In this document: positions 10,588-23,906 of the stretch, one piece after another
Layout: each line of letters opens with the position of its first letter
Position numbering within the stretch: the stretch's first letter is position 1
From: Cladobotryum mycophilum
Taxonomy: Eukaryota > Ascomycota > Sordariomycetes > Hypocreales > Hypocreaceae
NCBI GenBank assembly: GCA_036429605.1
Contig: JAVFKD010000015.1
Span: 372,001 to 436,000 of the forward strand
Length of the DNA: 64,000 nucleotides
Direction: 5' to 3'
Translations under genes and position numbers: made by a program
Notes under the pieces: generated by a model
Told to the model about the DNA's origin: nothing
The model's input: only the letters and a program-made list of their open reading frames with translations
The model's database searches: none

Positions 10588-12906
10588 CTATATGGCAGCG
10601 AATTACGACCTACACAACAGGAAGAACCTGAACCACAACAACCCGAGCCTGAGTCAAGGAATTTGATTCGGGCTCACCTTTAATAATGATATAGATGGCG
10701 TTTGGGATGGCGGGCATTTTAATTCATGGGCATGTTTATGCGGGTTTTGTAATATGATTATAGTGTAATGTCAACGTATACCCTCTAAACATGGTATTTT
10801 TGGTGATTTATTGCATGTTAAGCAGATGGGAAGATGCGGGTGCAACATACAAGGGTCAATTGTCTATAGGTGAAACTATTGTTTCATAAGATGCACGTTC
10901 TCGGGGTATTGATGAAGATGTTTCAATATGCACATGCGGAGAGGTTCGGTATCGTGGGTTCGGGTAGACGGGGCCCACATTCGGCGTAGATTCCGGAGCT
11001 AGATGGTGAGACGATGCGGGGCAGGATCGGAGTGTTTTGTAAAGGAAAAATCAATTATGTCAATGCGGAAACAGAATGAGTAAGGGAGAATACAAGAGAG
11101 TGGGATGATATACATAGGGCGAAGGGTGTTGAGTACGCAAGGGCACGGAGTAGAGTTGGGAGGAAGGGTGTGAGAGGAGAAGGCCAACGTTGGAGTGATA
11201 GACTTGGTGATGACGTTTTGTAATGTGTTAGTAGAAGAGAGCTTAGGAGCGTTTATTATTTAGAAAGAAGAGGAGGAGGAAGTGGATGTGGATTTGGTGT
11301 CTTGTTAAGGGCAGTGTAGCCGCCAAGAGGAGTATTGAGACGGTAGAAAAGCTTCGAGGCAGTGTGAAAGAGCATGAGGAGTGCGAGTTCTTCTTTAAAG
11401 GAATGGTGATTGAAGTCAAGTCGGTGCTTTTTATGAAGAGATGCTGAGCTATGTGTGGTAATTATGTTGGATTGGCTGAGATGAAACATCATGACGTTTG
11501 TGCTTCCATGTCCAAATAACTTGGGTGTAGATGGCTACAGGACAAACCTACATCTAGATCTGTGGCCATTCGGTTTTTTTGAAGGGACTAACCTTGATCT
11601 TACATACTTATTACCCCCAACCCGCTACAAGGATTCGAGAAAGCTGTCCTACTATACTACCTAGCACTATTAGTACTAGCAGAGGAACTACTGTAGGTAC
11701 TGAAAGATCGACACTGGGGGGGAGGGCATATGTGATTGGAGGGTGGTCAGTTCATAACCGGGGGTGTGTGATGGATGCTACTGCACATTTGGATGTGATC
11801 GTCAGGTTAACGAATCTTCCTCCCCTCTCCCCCCGGCTCATGGGTTCCTTCCGAGGAGTAGATGAATCATGATTTATGTACGCTCTTGTCTGTCCTGACT
11901 CACATCTTGCCCAGTGTTTGTTCCTGTTTACATGATGTGTATCAGATGGGACGAATACGAAGTTACCTTCCCTTCTGAACCGCAATGTCCCATGCCAGAG
12001 AGCATAATACCTCTCGAGAAACGCTTCATCAGACCTATTTCCTAAAGACTCAATGCTTTACTTTTTTATTATCTCGTCTTTTATCCATTGTGAAATATCT
12101 ATTTCGTCAAGCTGTTCTTTCCACTCTTCAATGTTACTAAGCTTCTCGATGTGTATGTGTGTGTTTGTGTGTGTTGTAGCCTTGTCGCAGTCCTCGGACC
12201 TGGGACAAGAGCTTTTCCTTCTCGAATAAAGTCATGACTGTGGGATTACGGAAGGTGATGCGTTTTAACAGTAACCTCTATGATTGAGACTTGAATCACT
12301 TTGTCGAGGCCTGTTTTTCAAGAGGTGCATTACGCATCGAGCCAAGGCTTGATTGCCAATAATGTGACGCATCATGCTTCCAAATAGTTACCTACCCTAT
12401 AACCACAACAGTGATATTTCGATCAAGTAGCAAATACAAACACCCATTTACGATATTTCCTGTTTTTCTAAAAAGACGTGGATGGCATGTCACCGCGTAA
12501 TATAAACATTCATTGTTTTTAAAGCCATGCCTGTCTTTCCGTCGTAACGACATTTTACATAATATGATATGAAAGATGAAAGGTTCTATTAATTTTTGTT
12601 CTATTAGGCCTTGTTCTCGATCGACGCCTCCTCCACCCTTTGACTTTTTCGGAACCGCCTCCAATCCAATCACAATAGGTTATGTATATATTCCACTATA
12701 GCAGATATGATGTACTATATGTGCACTCGTTGAAAAACCTTTCCATGTACATTTGCCAGCCCCTCGCTCCCCCAGATTCTCTTTGCCATGTGGCAGAAAC
12801 GAAAGGGCTCTCGTTGGAATATGCCAAGTCGACACCTTTTATTGCATGCATCCTGTGGCTTTTATACACTTTTTTTTGTTCCTTGTTTTGTTTTGTTCTT
12901 CTTGTT

Positions 12907-12926
12907 TCTCTCTCTCTCTCTCTCTC
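12907..12926. repeat. (CT)n microsatellite
   Basis: About ten uninterrupted CT/TC units lie in non-coding sequence. Confidence 0.85.
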
Positions 12927-13228
12927 AAGGTTTCTTTCATGCCCAAGCCCCAGGATGTGTGAATCATTGGCTAGCTCTTCGATAGGCTCTGTCAGTTGTG
13001 ATGCAATCTTCCATCTCAAAAGACCCTGTAGATCATCGATGTGATGAACATGGCGCTTCAAGATATTCAAGCTAGACCATGGTCTTGATGGATCATCTAT
13101 GTAATCCTCAATACTTGCCTCCCCCTCATCTTCTATCCATCTATCCTATCTTCTTAGTAACTCGCCTCCCTACGCGTCTACGTGCTAAAACGCCCCCTTT
13201 TTGCCTCTTGTTTACTTGTACATTCAGT

Positions 13229-13247
13229 CACACACACACACACACAC
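13229..13247. repeat. (CA)n microsatellite
   Basis: A perfect CA run of 19 nt, followed by imperfect CA/CG-rich sequence to about 13290. Confidence 0.85.
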
Positions 13248-13975
13248 TACACACATATATCACTTGCACACGTACACACGCACACGCGCACATACATTCC
13301 CCAAACCATGATTCGCCAGTAACCTTTTCCAAAGAAAACAAAACTCCCGACACGTACCAAAACACAAAAAGCCATTTCCTCCACCTCTCCTCGTTTAGAG
13401 TTGTGGCTTGCAGTAGCGATTAGCATACAAAAAAAGACAAAAGAAAAAAAAAACCAAGGCGCAAAGGCCCGGGCGTTTTTCCTTGCATGGCCTCCCTCCT
13501 CCTCCAGGGCAACTCTTTTTTCTTTCTTTTTTCTTTTTATCAGCCCAGCAAACATGCCACTAATAAGAATTGATATGTACCAGCAATCTAGGCCTAACCA
13601 AGACAATCCCACGTCTGACACTGTGTTTCTTTCCTTCTTTCTTTTGCAAATCCCATACATGGATAAAACCCGGAAAGGGTGGAGAAAATGCTGATTTACT
13701 TGATTAATAAAGCTAGAGACTAGATAAGCAATAAGACGCCTTTGATATTTCGCTACTTATTTATTCAAGGGGCATGTTCCAACTCCTTCTCCCATCATCT
13801 ACCGGTAATAGTGGCGAGAGGGCAACGGAAAACAGCCAGATGCATTCATGCCCAATCCTTGGTTCCTACTATTACTACTGTACATACAATGGAACATCCC
13901 GTTGAATGAAGCGGCAAATCCAACAGCTGTGGCGTCGTAACCGTGGCGTTGGGGGAAACCGGAACCATCCCCAGC

Positions 13976-14002
13976 CTCTCTCTCTCTCTCTCTCTCTCTC
14001 TC
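13976..14002. repeat. (CT)n microsatellite
   Basis: About 13 perfect CT units lie 160-180 nt downstream of the bZIP stop codon, probably within its 3' UTR. Confidence 0.85.
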
Positions 14003-14158
14003 GTCGCGGACCGAAAGGGTATTGGCTGTGCAGTCTTTTTTGATTGCTCATGACTAAATACGTAAACTCATTATTTTCTTTTGTACAGGGGGTAGTGGTT
14101 CATTGTTCATTTTGTCGGTAATGTACATTCATGTTCGGGTACATTTCAGCTTCATTCG

Positions 14159-14968
14159 TCAAGCCGCCTCGACCCTGACCGACTCGGTTTCCACTCGCTT
14201 TACCCATTGCTCTGCCGCATCCTTGAGATAGTTATCAATCATAACATTACCACATCCGCCGTGCTGTATTACCGTGTTCTTTAAAACATATCTCTCCGCC
14301 AGCAGCTCGTTGAGCATGGCGGATAGCCGTTTGTTTTCGTCCTCCAGCCTGTCGTACTTGGCGTTGAGTTGCTCCGTCGCGATGCGCTGCCTGCCACGGC
14401 ACTTGTCTGCCGCAATGCGATTCTTCTCGCGTATCCGTGACCGCACTACTGCTTCATCCGCTCTGCCCTTGGATCGCTTGCTTTTTCCTGTGCTCGTTGT
14501 CTTGATGCTTTCGGCGGTCGAGTCCTTTCGGGGCCGACCTGGTTTTCTGCGGGCCGGACGAGGTGACGGTATCGAGGTTTGGGGCGGGGCGGTATAATCT
14601 GATGCCGAGCTGGATGGGAAAGATGAATCGCATTCGCTAGGCGTGGAGCCTTGATTCTGATTGTCATGAAAATCGTGAGCCCAATCCGTGGGGTTCGTCA
14701 ACATGGTGTCGGTAATGTCGAGGACATCGCATGTGTCCATGTATTGTGACGAGGGCCCGAGGCAGCCATCACTTGTTGAATCATTCTTCCAGTGAGACCA
14801 TGAATTATTTGGTAGCATGAATTGCGACAAGTTTGTGGGGTTGAAATATTGCCCTGGCCATTGCAGATCATGGCTCGCTTCCGTGGCTGTCAATTCCAAT
14901 TGTTGTAGAGGGTATTCGTAATCTGCACTAGAAGGATCTGGCGATCCTGTACCAGCCATGGTCATCAT
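14159..14968 (-). CDS. ATF/CREB-type bZIP transcription factor
   Basis: The C-terminal third has a bZIP: basic region RIREKNRIAADKCRGRQR, matching N-x-A-A-x-x-C-R of the ATF/CREB class, followed by a zipper with leucines at EQL, DRLEDENKRL, AMLNELL and VLKN. An AT-hook-like RRKPGRPRK and further basic clusters precede it. The N-terminal half is acidic and Ser/Pro/Asn-rich, a plausible activation region. I start at MMTMAGTG (14968), giving 269 aa. The frame stays open to an ATG at 15130, which would add 54 residues rich in aromatic, His and Pro residues that look more like 5' leader. It should act in the nucleus as a dimer on CRE-like TGACGTCA sites; its target pathway cannot be told from sequence. 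Long flanks fit a regulatory gene. Confidence 0.85.
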   Translation of the reverse strand: MMTMAGTGSPDPSSADYEYPLQQLELTATEASHDLQWPGQYFNPTNLSQFMLPNNSWSHWKNDSTSDGCLGPSSQYMDTCDVLDITDTMLTNPTDWAHDFHDNQNQGSTPSECDSSFPSSSASDYTAPPQTSIPSPRPARRKPGRPRKDSTAESIKTTSTGKSKRSKGRADEAVVRSRIREKNRIAADKCRGRQRIATEQLNAKYDRLEDENKRLSAMLNELLAERYVLKNTVIQHGGCGNVMIDNYLKDAAEQWVKRVETESVRVEAA

Positions 14969-17900
14969 TTGAGGTGGGTGTTCAGGATGGTGGTCTTGGA
15001 GAGAAGGATGCGTGGGCGGTGATGTCGAGTTGGGCCATGTAGGGCTTTTTTTTCCCCCAGTGTAATGTGAAACTTTGTGAAGGGAGAGAAAGCGATCGGC
15101 CAGCCTCCAAGCCCAAAAGAGAAACGTCACTGTTTTATATGAAAGACCAAAAATAAAGGGATTTGGTTGGCATCGGTGATAAATTGAAAGACGGAATATA
15201 AACCCTGCACTTCAAAACGGCTACGTCAACCCCCAAGTACAAGGTACAACAACATGCATGCGCAAACATGGGTGAAGGCGATTGTCTTCTCGGGCAGTAG
15301 TAGATGGGATGGGCAGGTTTTTAGAACGACAAGGTTTCACTAGTATGCCATGTCATTGCTCGAGAAAAGAGGAAACACAGTACGGAGGCCTGGCTGTTTT
15401 GGGAACTAGGATGTTGATGTGATGGTAGTGCGTGCGTGTGTGTGCTAAGCAATTAAAAAGATGCATGAGCCATTCTGTCGAATAAAATGCAGAGCATGCT
15501 TTATGATCAATGTGTATTTCTGGAATGTGATAAGAGAGCCTGGCCGGCGCCAACCACTTGCAGCTTCCGGTGGGGGGAAAAGGATATGTCAATCAGCATG
15601 GTTTTCAGGCATGTGCATTGCTGAACAACAAGCCCACCATCCCACCAACTCGTAAAATGGAGGGCGTGGTGGTGCTGGTGGTGGTGTTGGATATGCGGCC
15701 CCATGGATGATCAATGCGGAAGAGGAAATCGGGGTAAGTCGTGGTACTGGAATAACCAGTTCTGCCATCAGTCGCTCGGCTGCGTGCTTGACCGAGATAT
15801 GCCAGGCTCGGCTAGCCAGGCATGCCATTCATCCGAGAGCGCCTGGAGAACCAGGCATAGTGCCGGTACTGCTATCCCAAGGTTCCATTGCATCGAAAGA
15901 GCTTGAGCGGTGGTGGGGAGCGTTATGGAGGGGCAAAGCAAGCTAGCAACCACTCAGCATACTACCTTGTAGATAGTGAACGGGTGGGCGACCAAAGAGC
16001 AGAAGGCGAGGGCGGGACGGCGGGCGTAATATGAGCTGAAATCTTCCGGCAAGGATATTAATTGGTCAATGGGATTCCGATTGCAGGTCCACTTTGAAGG
16101 GCTTCGCACGGTAGGCTGTTGAACCCAAGGGGAGTGAGTGGCTGTCGTGTCGTCATGACAGGCTTTGGTTCTGTGCATGGAGCGTTTGGGGCCTGGCAGC
16201 CTGGGAGTCGTTTGAGTCGTCCCTTTGGGGTCTGATTTCAACGTTCAGCGGAGTGGTAGCTCCGCGTGATGCTGATTGGATCTGACCAAGGGGGAGCGCA
16301 ATCGATATGAGGAAGTGATCAGCGTTTGTTGAAAGGCGTCGTCATGGCGCCATGGACCTAATAACGGTGGGAATTTGGGACAGTCGCATGTCTTGCGTAT
16401 GGACGATTTTAATTCCTCTTTTGGAGTATTCTTGCGTGGGACTGCAATATCCAAGTTGATCGTGGTTGGTTATTATTATTGTAGATGTGGGAGGGACAAG
16501 CAGAAAAGATCAACGCCGAGGCACGTGATCACTAGTTGATGCTTAGTCACCAACTTGCGTTTCTGGGGGCTGCCACTTTCTCGCCTGGTTTTTTTAGTCT
16601 CAACGGGCCGTTTGTCCCAGCAGACGGCAGCATGTCTCACCAACTGCTGGACTCCCACACTCATGGGACCAGGGCGTCCAAATTCTCCACTTCCCAAATT
16701 GTTTTGTTTGTCTACTTGTATTATAGGTAGGGAAGCCTTGTCTCCTCAGGAATGGCATATCCCGTGCCTAGTGTCTCTCTCAGTCCTTCAAAGCGGCCCA
16801 AACATAGCGAGACTCACCAATTCAGCCTCTGGGTACAAATATGACGCTGTGCGTCTGCTCCGTGGAGACTGCAATATGAGCGATGCAGATATGAAAGGCG
16901 CAGAAATTGGAGACTAGAACTGACTGAGACGAGGGTTCTGATTGCTTGCCGCGTTTACCACAGCGAGACGAGACACAACGACGCATACCAGAGCATTCGC
17001 TACAATAAATGGATATCTGAAGACACAAGAGCCACTATTTTTTGTGGGTATACTCAAACACTGGGAAACCCTGCTCATGTTCGCTTTGACCAATGAGCCA
17101 AGGCGAAATACCAAACTAGGAAATTCGCTCATGCTACTTTGCGATGGGTTGGTGGCTGAAAGGCCGCCCCGTCTGAAAGAAGCTTTTCTAATGAACAGGA
17201 ACGATGCTGCATAAATTGGGCAAGATATCCCTCAGCAAGGATATCTCTCAGCAACAGTGGTATCCTGCCTGAACCCCCGAAGATCTCTTCCGAGTGGGGG
17301 AAGCCGGCAGTCGAAACGTAGGCCGAAACAAAGTCGGGAGGGCATGAAGATACACAAGCGATCAGCGTGGCATGGAAGCTAATGCAAAGCCCCAGGGGTC
17401 CAAAACGCGATGGCCATGGAGAATTAGACAATGACATTGGGTGGCTTCTCCGTCGGTGTTTCCCCGATATAACAAAACACTTCAAGAGCGACAAGAATGA
17501 GTGGGTGAATGGGCGCCCAAGGGGCGCAAATTCCTTGACTCGCTTTGCGGAAATTATAAGACTTGGGTGATGGTGGCATCGGCGCTTCCGATATATATGC
17601 GCTGTCAATATAGTTATCGTGGGATTCACACACTCAGCCTCCAAGAAACAAGCCAAGTGTGACTATAGCTTATCAGCAACGATGTGAAGACTAGACATAA
17701 GATGACGGGGCTCCAACCATCGAAATTGTCTTGTTGCACATGCTGGCATCCTGTTTCCGAATTCCACGCTTGATTCGCACGTTCGTTCACACTATAAAGG
17801 ATGGTGGGCAATCACGTTGCTGGCCTTGCGGACAGATCTCGTCACTCGGCAGGAGTACAAACCAGCAACACTCATGACCATCATGGTCCACCCCAACTTT

Positions 17901-19646
17901 ATCTAATATTCGGAAACCAGGTGCTTCGCAATCTCCCCCATATCTGAGTCATACTATATGGATTCTTCAGACCTTTAGAAATTATGTGCCAAAAGACTGG
18001 AGGAATGTACGTTGGTTGAATTGTCTTAAACTTTTGGGCCGTTGGGCAAATCCTAAAAGTGAAGACATTTTCGGTAGGGCAAAGGCTTAGTAGGCTTGAT
18101 AGGCTGTCGCCCAACAAATAGCCCGGAAACTTTGGTGCCGCCATGTGTGGTTGGAGTAAAAGGGATGCTCTGAACGCTCCATTTCTGGTAAAAGACCGAT
18201 ACCACTTTGTGATTGAGACGGCAAACACAGACCTCGTATCTGGTCCTGGGCCTCAGGATTGGGCTCGCGTCCCCATTCGCATTTATTGTTAAGCATATAA
18301 TCAGTATTATATTACACCTGACAGAAGGTTTTTTGCCCGGTTTCTTTCTAGGGGGGCATGGCAATATTAATCTCTCGCTAATCCTGACGGACAGAATCCA
18401 AGGTTGTCATTCACGAAGCAATGATTGTCTTGCAAGTCTATACACTGCCGTCGCGGTCCCGATAATGTGACCAAATCGCCACAACATCAAGTCGTTGGAA
18501 TGAATACCTCCAACTACGGTTCATGACGGCATTCACTAGGAATTCATAATGCATCATGTATAGCCTCCGCATCCATTTCCATCTTATGCATGCACTATCC
18601 CTCGACAACATTAACCCTCATATTCTCAGCCACCCCGTAAGTGAAGATTAGTTAGGTTCTTCTTCCCTATCCATTACTCTGGTGACATGGATGTGGCGTC
18701 GCTAGCAGTTATAAGGGCGCACGATGAAGGCTGAAGTTGACATCGTGAAGTGGCGTTTTGTTTTGATGGTCTCTTGATTAGGATCTACGCTGGGCGAGGC
18801 AGCAGCTGAACCAAGGCCAGCCGCGCGCGTCTTCGACGTGGCGCTCATCTTTGACTGCGGCTCTATCTAGGCATCCAAAGTTTAACGGGGTTTAAGACTC
18901 TCTATTTTGTGGTTGGCTACTTGGGGAGGCGATTTGGCTGAGGTCATCCTGTATGTTGGCTTCGGTGTCTGATCCTATGGGGGCGACAAGACATGTGGGG
19001 AAATACACTGAATCCCACGATGACGAGTGTTTTCTGGATTTATGTGTATCATGAAGCCCGGAGATTTACTTGGTCGACGATGAGGCCCATCATTTCTAGT
19101 GGGCCGAGTTCTGATGCATCAAGTGCTCTTTGGGTGTATGCAATATCACCAACGGCAATGCCAGCCGTGGACTCGGTGTTATACTATGGCAACGGAAGAT
19201 CTTACTAGAAAACTATTCCGATCCTGTTCATTCAACTCGATTAGCCAACTCAAGTGCACAAATGGCTCTTTTGAAGGATGAAGCAGAGAGACAGGTTCGG
19301 AGAGCAACAAACGGTAACACAATGACACTATGAGTCAAGGCTCCTGAGAAACTAGCATATGGATTAGCATTTCATGAAACCGACAACTTAACAACACATT
19401 CACTTAAACCCGGACTACTACAGAGCGACATGATGCATCCACCAAGCGCGTGCTCGAAAAATGGTGTGTATCGACCAAGAGCTTGTTCACAAGGATCATC
19501 AAATTTGTGATACCCTGTGGGCTTTCAAAGGCTTTATCCTTTATGCAAAAGTAAAAAAGCGCTTAATGATTGAAGCTACCACCATATTACAGCTATATAA
19601 TATCCCTACAATGACAAAGAAGGAATCACAAAAACCTTCCAGCAAA
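14969..19646. other. Long gene-free region
   Basis: This covers the bZIP promoter/leader and the 3' side of the ring-cleavage dioxygenase gene. Open frames up to 175 codons (17656-17129, minus) lack domains, splice partners or coding composition. No transposon ends, RNA genes or long repeats were recognised. Confidence 0.4.
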
Positions 19647-20791
19647 TTACTCGGCAGGACCCGTCCCTGCAAAATCCTTGGGAACCTCTGGTCCCCACAC
19701 CGAAAACGGACCGACCACCTCCCTGCCGGTCGGCGTGTGGGTATTCACAATATCGCCGTCCGCATAATGCTCAATCTTGAATCCGCTCGTGTCCTGCCAG
19801 TAGTCGAAGATTTGGCTGCCTAGGACGTGTCGGCCGACGCCCCAGACGCTCTTGTAGCCCTTGTTGGCCAGCCACTCGTGTCCGAGGAGCTGCGTGTCAA
19901 AATCTTCGACCTCGAAGGATGTGTGGTGCATCTTGATCTTCTTGACGTGGGGCTCCGCGCGCTGCATGAAGAAGCAGTGGTGGTCGGAGTAGTCTTCGCC
20001 GAGGTCGAGGTGCATAAAGGTCAGGACATCCATGTTGGAAAAGTCCCAGTGGTAGAGAATGTCCGTGGGGACAAAGTTGAAGTTACTGGTGTACCAGGCC
20101 AGCTCGTTGTCAAAGTCCGGGACTACGTAGCCGAAATGTCCAAGCTTGTGGACCAAGGCCGGGCCTGGATGATAGCGCTGGAATCTGCCTGTGGACGTAA
20201 CGTATTAGTATAGAGTCCAATTGCGTGTCAATGGGTGCGCATACCTTTTCTCGGTTTCTCGAATGGCTTGTTGAAGGGACCTTGCTGCTCATGAGTCGCA
20301 GTGGGCGCAGACGATTCTACCTGGCGCTCCTCTTGGCCAAAGACGACGTGGAATTGGGTGTTGTCCGGACGGCTAAAGGTGATGATCTTGCCTCCGCCAG
20401 GAGCATCATCCAACGACCCCGATGTGGCTCCCTCTAACTTTGCAGCCTTGTCGAATTCTTCTTGCGAGGCGGCGACGAAGGCCGGGCCTCGAAATCTGGG
20501 CTTGTCATCCTTGCTTCTCGTCGCGACATAGACATACGGATCCTTGCCGTATCCGCGAAAGTAGATGCTGTCCCTTGTCCTCTTGGCCTCGACGAAGCCA
20601 AAGTCCTTTGCAAACTCGGCAAACTTGTCCAGGCTCGGATGCTCAAAGTAGACGAAGCTCGGCCTGAGGAGCTGGACCTTGGAAGGGTCGTTCTTGATGG
20701 GAGGGATGAGCATGTCCGGCATGATGGCCTCGCGAAGGAATCTGGGGAGCTTGGAGAGGATGTTGAACAAGAGTTTGAAGATGAGAGACAT
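19647..20791 (-). CDS. VOC-superfamily extradiol ring-cleavage dioxygenase
   Basis: Family members open catecholic rings next to the two hydroxyls using Fe(II). Exons are 20791-20245 and 20188-19647; the 56-bp intron joins EKPRKG to RFQRYHPGP in frame (362 aa). Two VOC modules are visible: an N-terminal one (LLRPSFVYFEHPSLDKFAEF) and a catalytic C-terminal one. Likely metal ligands are the His of VHKLGHFGYVV, the His pair of KMHHTSFEVED and the Glu of GFKIEHYADGD. The run VGRHVLGSQIFDYWQDTSG matches the extradiol dioxygenase signature. Upstream in-frame ATG at 20872 would add a hydrophobic stretch; 20791 is preferred. It is divergent from a short-chain dehydrogenase and a few kb from an FAD monooxygenase and an FAH-type hydrolase, which fits a meta-cleavage pathway. 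The exact diol substrate is unknown. Confidence 0.85.
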
Positions 20792-21771
20792 TGTCCAACC
20801 CTTGATGGTTGAGTAAAAGGAGAGGGGGTTGAAGAGCCAGCTTAGACAGTCGAGGACTATATTTATAAACAAGTTGAGACTAACTGATGTAGTCGTTTAT
20901 AGCGAGCGCCTCCTTATTACTTTGGCTTGTCTTCCTTCTCCTGCTCACACGATCTGAGACGCATACTCGGCGTATCGCCCGACTCCGCCATCCTCATGCT
21001 CAGTAATCAATCTCTAATTTGAAACATAGCGAATGCAATGTCGCTTTGCGAGTCAATCCATGCCATCATGATTCGATGATGCACTTTGCTTTGTTCCACG
21101 GGAGATTGACCCGCAAAGGGGGGCAGTAAGCTCCTCCGACGGATCCCTGTTCCGGATCAAAGTAGCGTCGATCCATCCGCAAGTGTGTGGAGAAAGGACG
21201 CTGTAGTATCCGCTTAGTCACGTCTCGGAAGAACCTTTAGTTGACGCTCGGAGGATCTTTGGATGGAAGAATGTTGGGTTGTAAAATCTTGGAAGCCCAT
21301 CCGTCCTTTCAATAATACCCTGTACTTGGAATGAGTGAAGAAACGGCTGTTTAAGAGGTCCCGTTGACTCCGATCACTTTCTCTCCAATTTCTGCATCCG
21401 GAAATGTTGTCTTCTTCAAAGAAGCAGAAAGACGTTGACAAGAGTCCATCTGGCTCTCCCGTGACTGAAACAGAGCAGACAAATCAGGATAAGCCTCGGC
21501 TCATGATGATGAACTCCGTCGTCGGGCTTTTGAGCAACTCATTTGCCACCTTTACAACGTCAAGTTGAGACTGCAACCTCTTATTTTTCCTCCTTTTCTC
21601 AGTTCTTGACACCAGTATTCGATAGTGAGGAAGCGACTTCTTCATAGTTGTATGTAAAGCGCGTCTCGAGTGTTCTGCGTCTACCAAGAAATCGCCGAAC
21701 AAAAGACCGAGTTTTTCACGCACCCCATCTCAGTGTCATAATTACTCACTTGCCCTCAACAACCTCATACA
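20792..21771. other. Bidirectional promoter region
   Basis: About 0.98 kb separates the divergently transcribed dioxygenase and short-chain dehydrogenase. A CCG-A-CGG everted triplet at 21135-21141 is a possible Zn2Cys6 site, but such triplets are common. No gene is seen. Confidence 0.4.
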
Positions 21772-22752
21772 ATGGCGACCCAGGGACCCTTTGCGCTCAT
21801 CACCGGCTGCAGCAGCGGCATTGGAAAGAATCTCGCCCTGGAATTTGCTTCCAGGGGCGTCACAGTCCTTGCCACGGCTAGAAGGGTCGAGTCTCTCAAG
21901 GAACTGACCAGCACGCATGACAACATTGAAGCCCTGCCCCTCGAGCTGGACGACATGGCTTCCATCGAGAGGCTGCATGAGGCGGTCGAGAAGCGCACGG
22001 GTGGCCGCCTCGATTACCTGGTCAACAACGCGGGGACGCACTACGCGGCGACGGGGCTGGACTTGGAGGTCGCCGAGGCCCAGAAGCTGTTCAACGTCAA
22101 TCTGTTTGCCGTCATGAGGCTGTGCCAGCTGTTCGTCCCGTTGCTGCGGGAGGCTCCCAGGGGAAAGATTGTGCAGATTGGCAGCGTGACGAGGAACGTG
22201 CCGGTTGTGTGGCAGGGAGTGTACAATGCGTCCAAGGCGGCGCTGAGCCAATACTCCAAGACTCTGCGTTTGGTGAGTGCTACGCGCGAGAAGACGGCTA
22301 GATACTGGTTGATGCTAATTCTTTTTTCTTTTCTTTTTCTTTTTTACCAGGAACTTGAACCGTTTGGCGTTGAGGTCATCGAGATTGTCACCGGTTTCGT
22401 CCAGAGCAACATCCTCCACCACGGCTTCATCACCCCAAAGGATTCGCTCTACCTGCCTATCCTATCCACCGTCAAGGAGTTCAAAGTCCGGGGAAACAAC
22501 ACCGGCATGAAGGGGGAGGACTACGCGCGATCGGTCGTCAGCAAGCTGATGGCGAACAACACGGCCATTGAGATCTGGGAGGGCAAGCTGGCGTGGAAGC
22601 TCTGGTTCCTCGTCACCTTTTTGCCATTGTCTTTTTTCGTAAGTCAAGGAGTTACATTTGTGGGAACCCGTGTGAGCTGACTTTTTTGGGGGGTACAGAA
22701 TCGGATTCTTTACAAGCAGTATAATCTTGGGCTGCTGAAGCGTTCATCGTAG
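21772..22752 (+). CDS. Short-chain dehydrogenase/reductase, Ayr1-like
   Basis: Classical SDR of 280 aa. Exons are 21772-22272, 22351-22638 and 22699-22752; introns of 78 and 60 bp both fall in phase 0. It has the cofactor motif TGCSSGIGKNLALEF near the N-terminus with ATARR next to it (Arg favours NADPH), LDYLVNNAG, and the catalytic Ser (IGSVTRN) and YNASK. A hydrophobic C-terminal stretch (WFLVTFLPLSFF) resembles the membrane tail of the yeast 1-acyldihydroxyacetone-phosphate reductase Ayr1, the nearest family I recognise. That reaction belongs to lipid synthesis, but the position opposite a ring-cleavage dioxygenase leaves open a role in oxidising or reducing an aromatic intermediate. The polypyrimidine-rich first intron has a strong TACCAG acceptor. 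Confidence 0.85.
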
Positions 22753-23906
22753 GCGTCTTGATGGGGGAATGGGTCACTTGCTGGTGCTGGGTTATGACAT
22801 GAGTTGACTAGTTGGTACATATGAATCAAGCTCATTGTTAGCTTCCGATATGATTTCTGCGGTAGAAAAAGACTGAGAATTGTTATGAAACGGGTGTATG
22901 ATCTTTTGCATCTATAGACGAAATGCGAATCACGAATGAGAAACTCTGGAACTCCGCTGGAAAATGCCAGAGGATGAGATGATTGTCATCTTGGTTCCAG
23001 ATACCGCTTTTGGCCTTGCCATCGATGATTTTCTCGATGATGCGGAAGGGATTGATGAGTGAGTGAGTGAATGAGCTTTACAATGATGGTATAAACCATA
23101 ATAGGAAGTAAGTTTTGGTGAGTGGCTCTGGATATGGAAAAGCATGACACGCGCCAGTGCGTTTTCTAATACGTGAATCACGAGTATCTTAACTATGTGA
23201 GCTGCGGGCATTCACAAACATCCATGGATACAGTGAGATGTAAATTAGCGGGGTTGGATATTCTCCCAATGGTATTGTTCCGTGAGGGTGACGAATCAGG
23301 AGGTGCTCTTCGGATGTATAACCATGCACCTAGCATGCAGGATAGGTGAGATTCCATAATACCTATCAGACGACGACCCATGGCCTCCATCTATCCGTGG
23401 TATGTTGCAAGGACGAGGAATGCCAGCCAATGGACACAACACCTAGCCTGAAGACATGCCGGATGAATCCCGTATAGTACCAAGATTGGATTCAAGAACA
23501 TTCCGGTGGCGGGATGTTTCCGCTGCCCTGGTGATAGATCATGGGCTTGAATCCGCCGCGGAACATCCAACTTAGCCCAATGATCCTCAGCCTCCGGCCC
23601 GTTCCCAGATGCTCTACATGAAGTATCGGCCGAGTCGGTGCTATCGTGTCCTGTAACAAGCGAATATTCCAAGTTGCATGTAGCATTTTGGCAACCAAGA
23701 GGCCTGGGGACTAACAAAAAAAGTCGCCGCTCTCTGTCGAGGGTCAACTTGATTCCATGGCATGATTCAACATAATTAGTATGGTCTAGCATGTGAGGCC
23801 TTGTTGGTATATTTACCTAAACGACGTCCAAGATCATTCACTTCTTGAACGTTGGAAAGCCACCATTTCACCTACTTACCGTCTTATTCAATAAATTGTA
23901 CTAATA
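22753..23906. other. Intergenic region
   Basis: It lies between the short-chain dehydrogenase and the FAD monooxygenase and holds the monooxygenase promoter. Minus-strand frames here (up to 133 codons) show no domain. A CCGCCGCGG patch near 23550 is the only feature noted. Confidence 0.4.

Larger units (their letters stand above)
10588..14158. other. Long gene-poor region with microsatellites
   Basis: Between the dehydrogenase stop and the bZIP stop I find no frame with domain or splice support on either strand. It should hold the two 3' UTRs and perhaps non-coding transcripts. It is marked by CT and CA microsatellites (listed separately), a GT-rich patch near 12150-12175 and pyrimidine-rich tracts around 13100-13650. 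Confidence 0.4.

Noticed and set aside
17129..17656. 175-codon minus-strand frame in the empty region
   Set aside because: No domain, no coding composition and no splice support.
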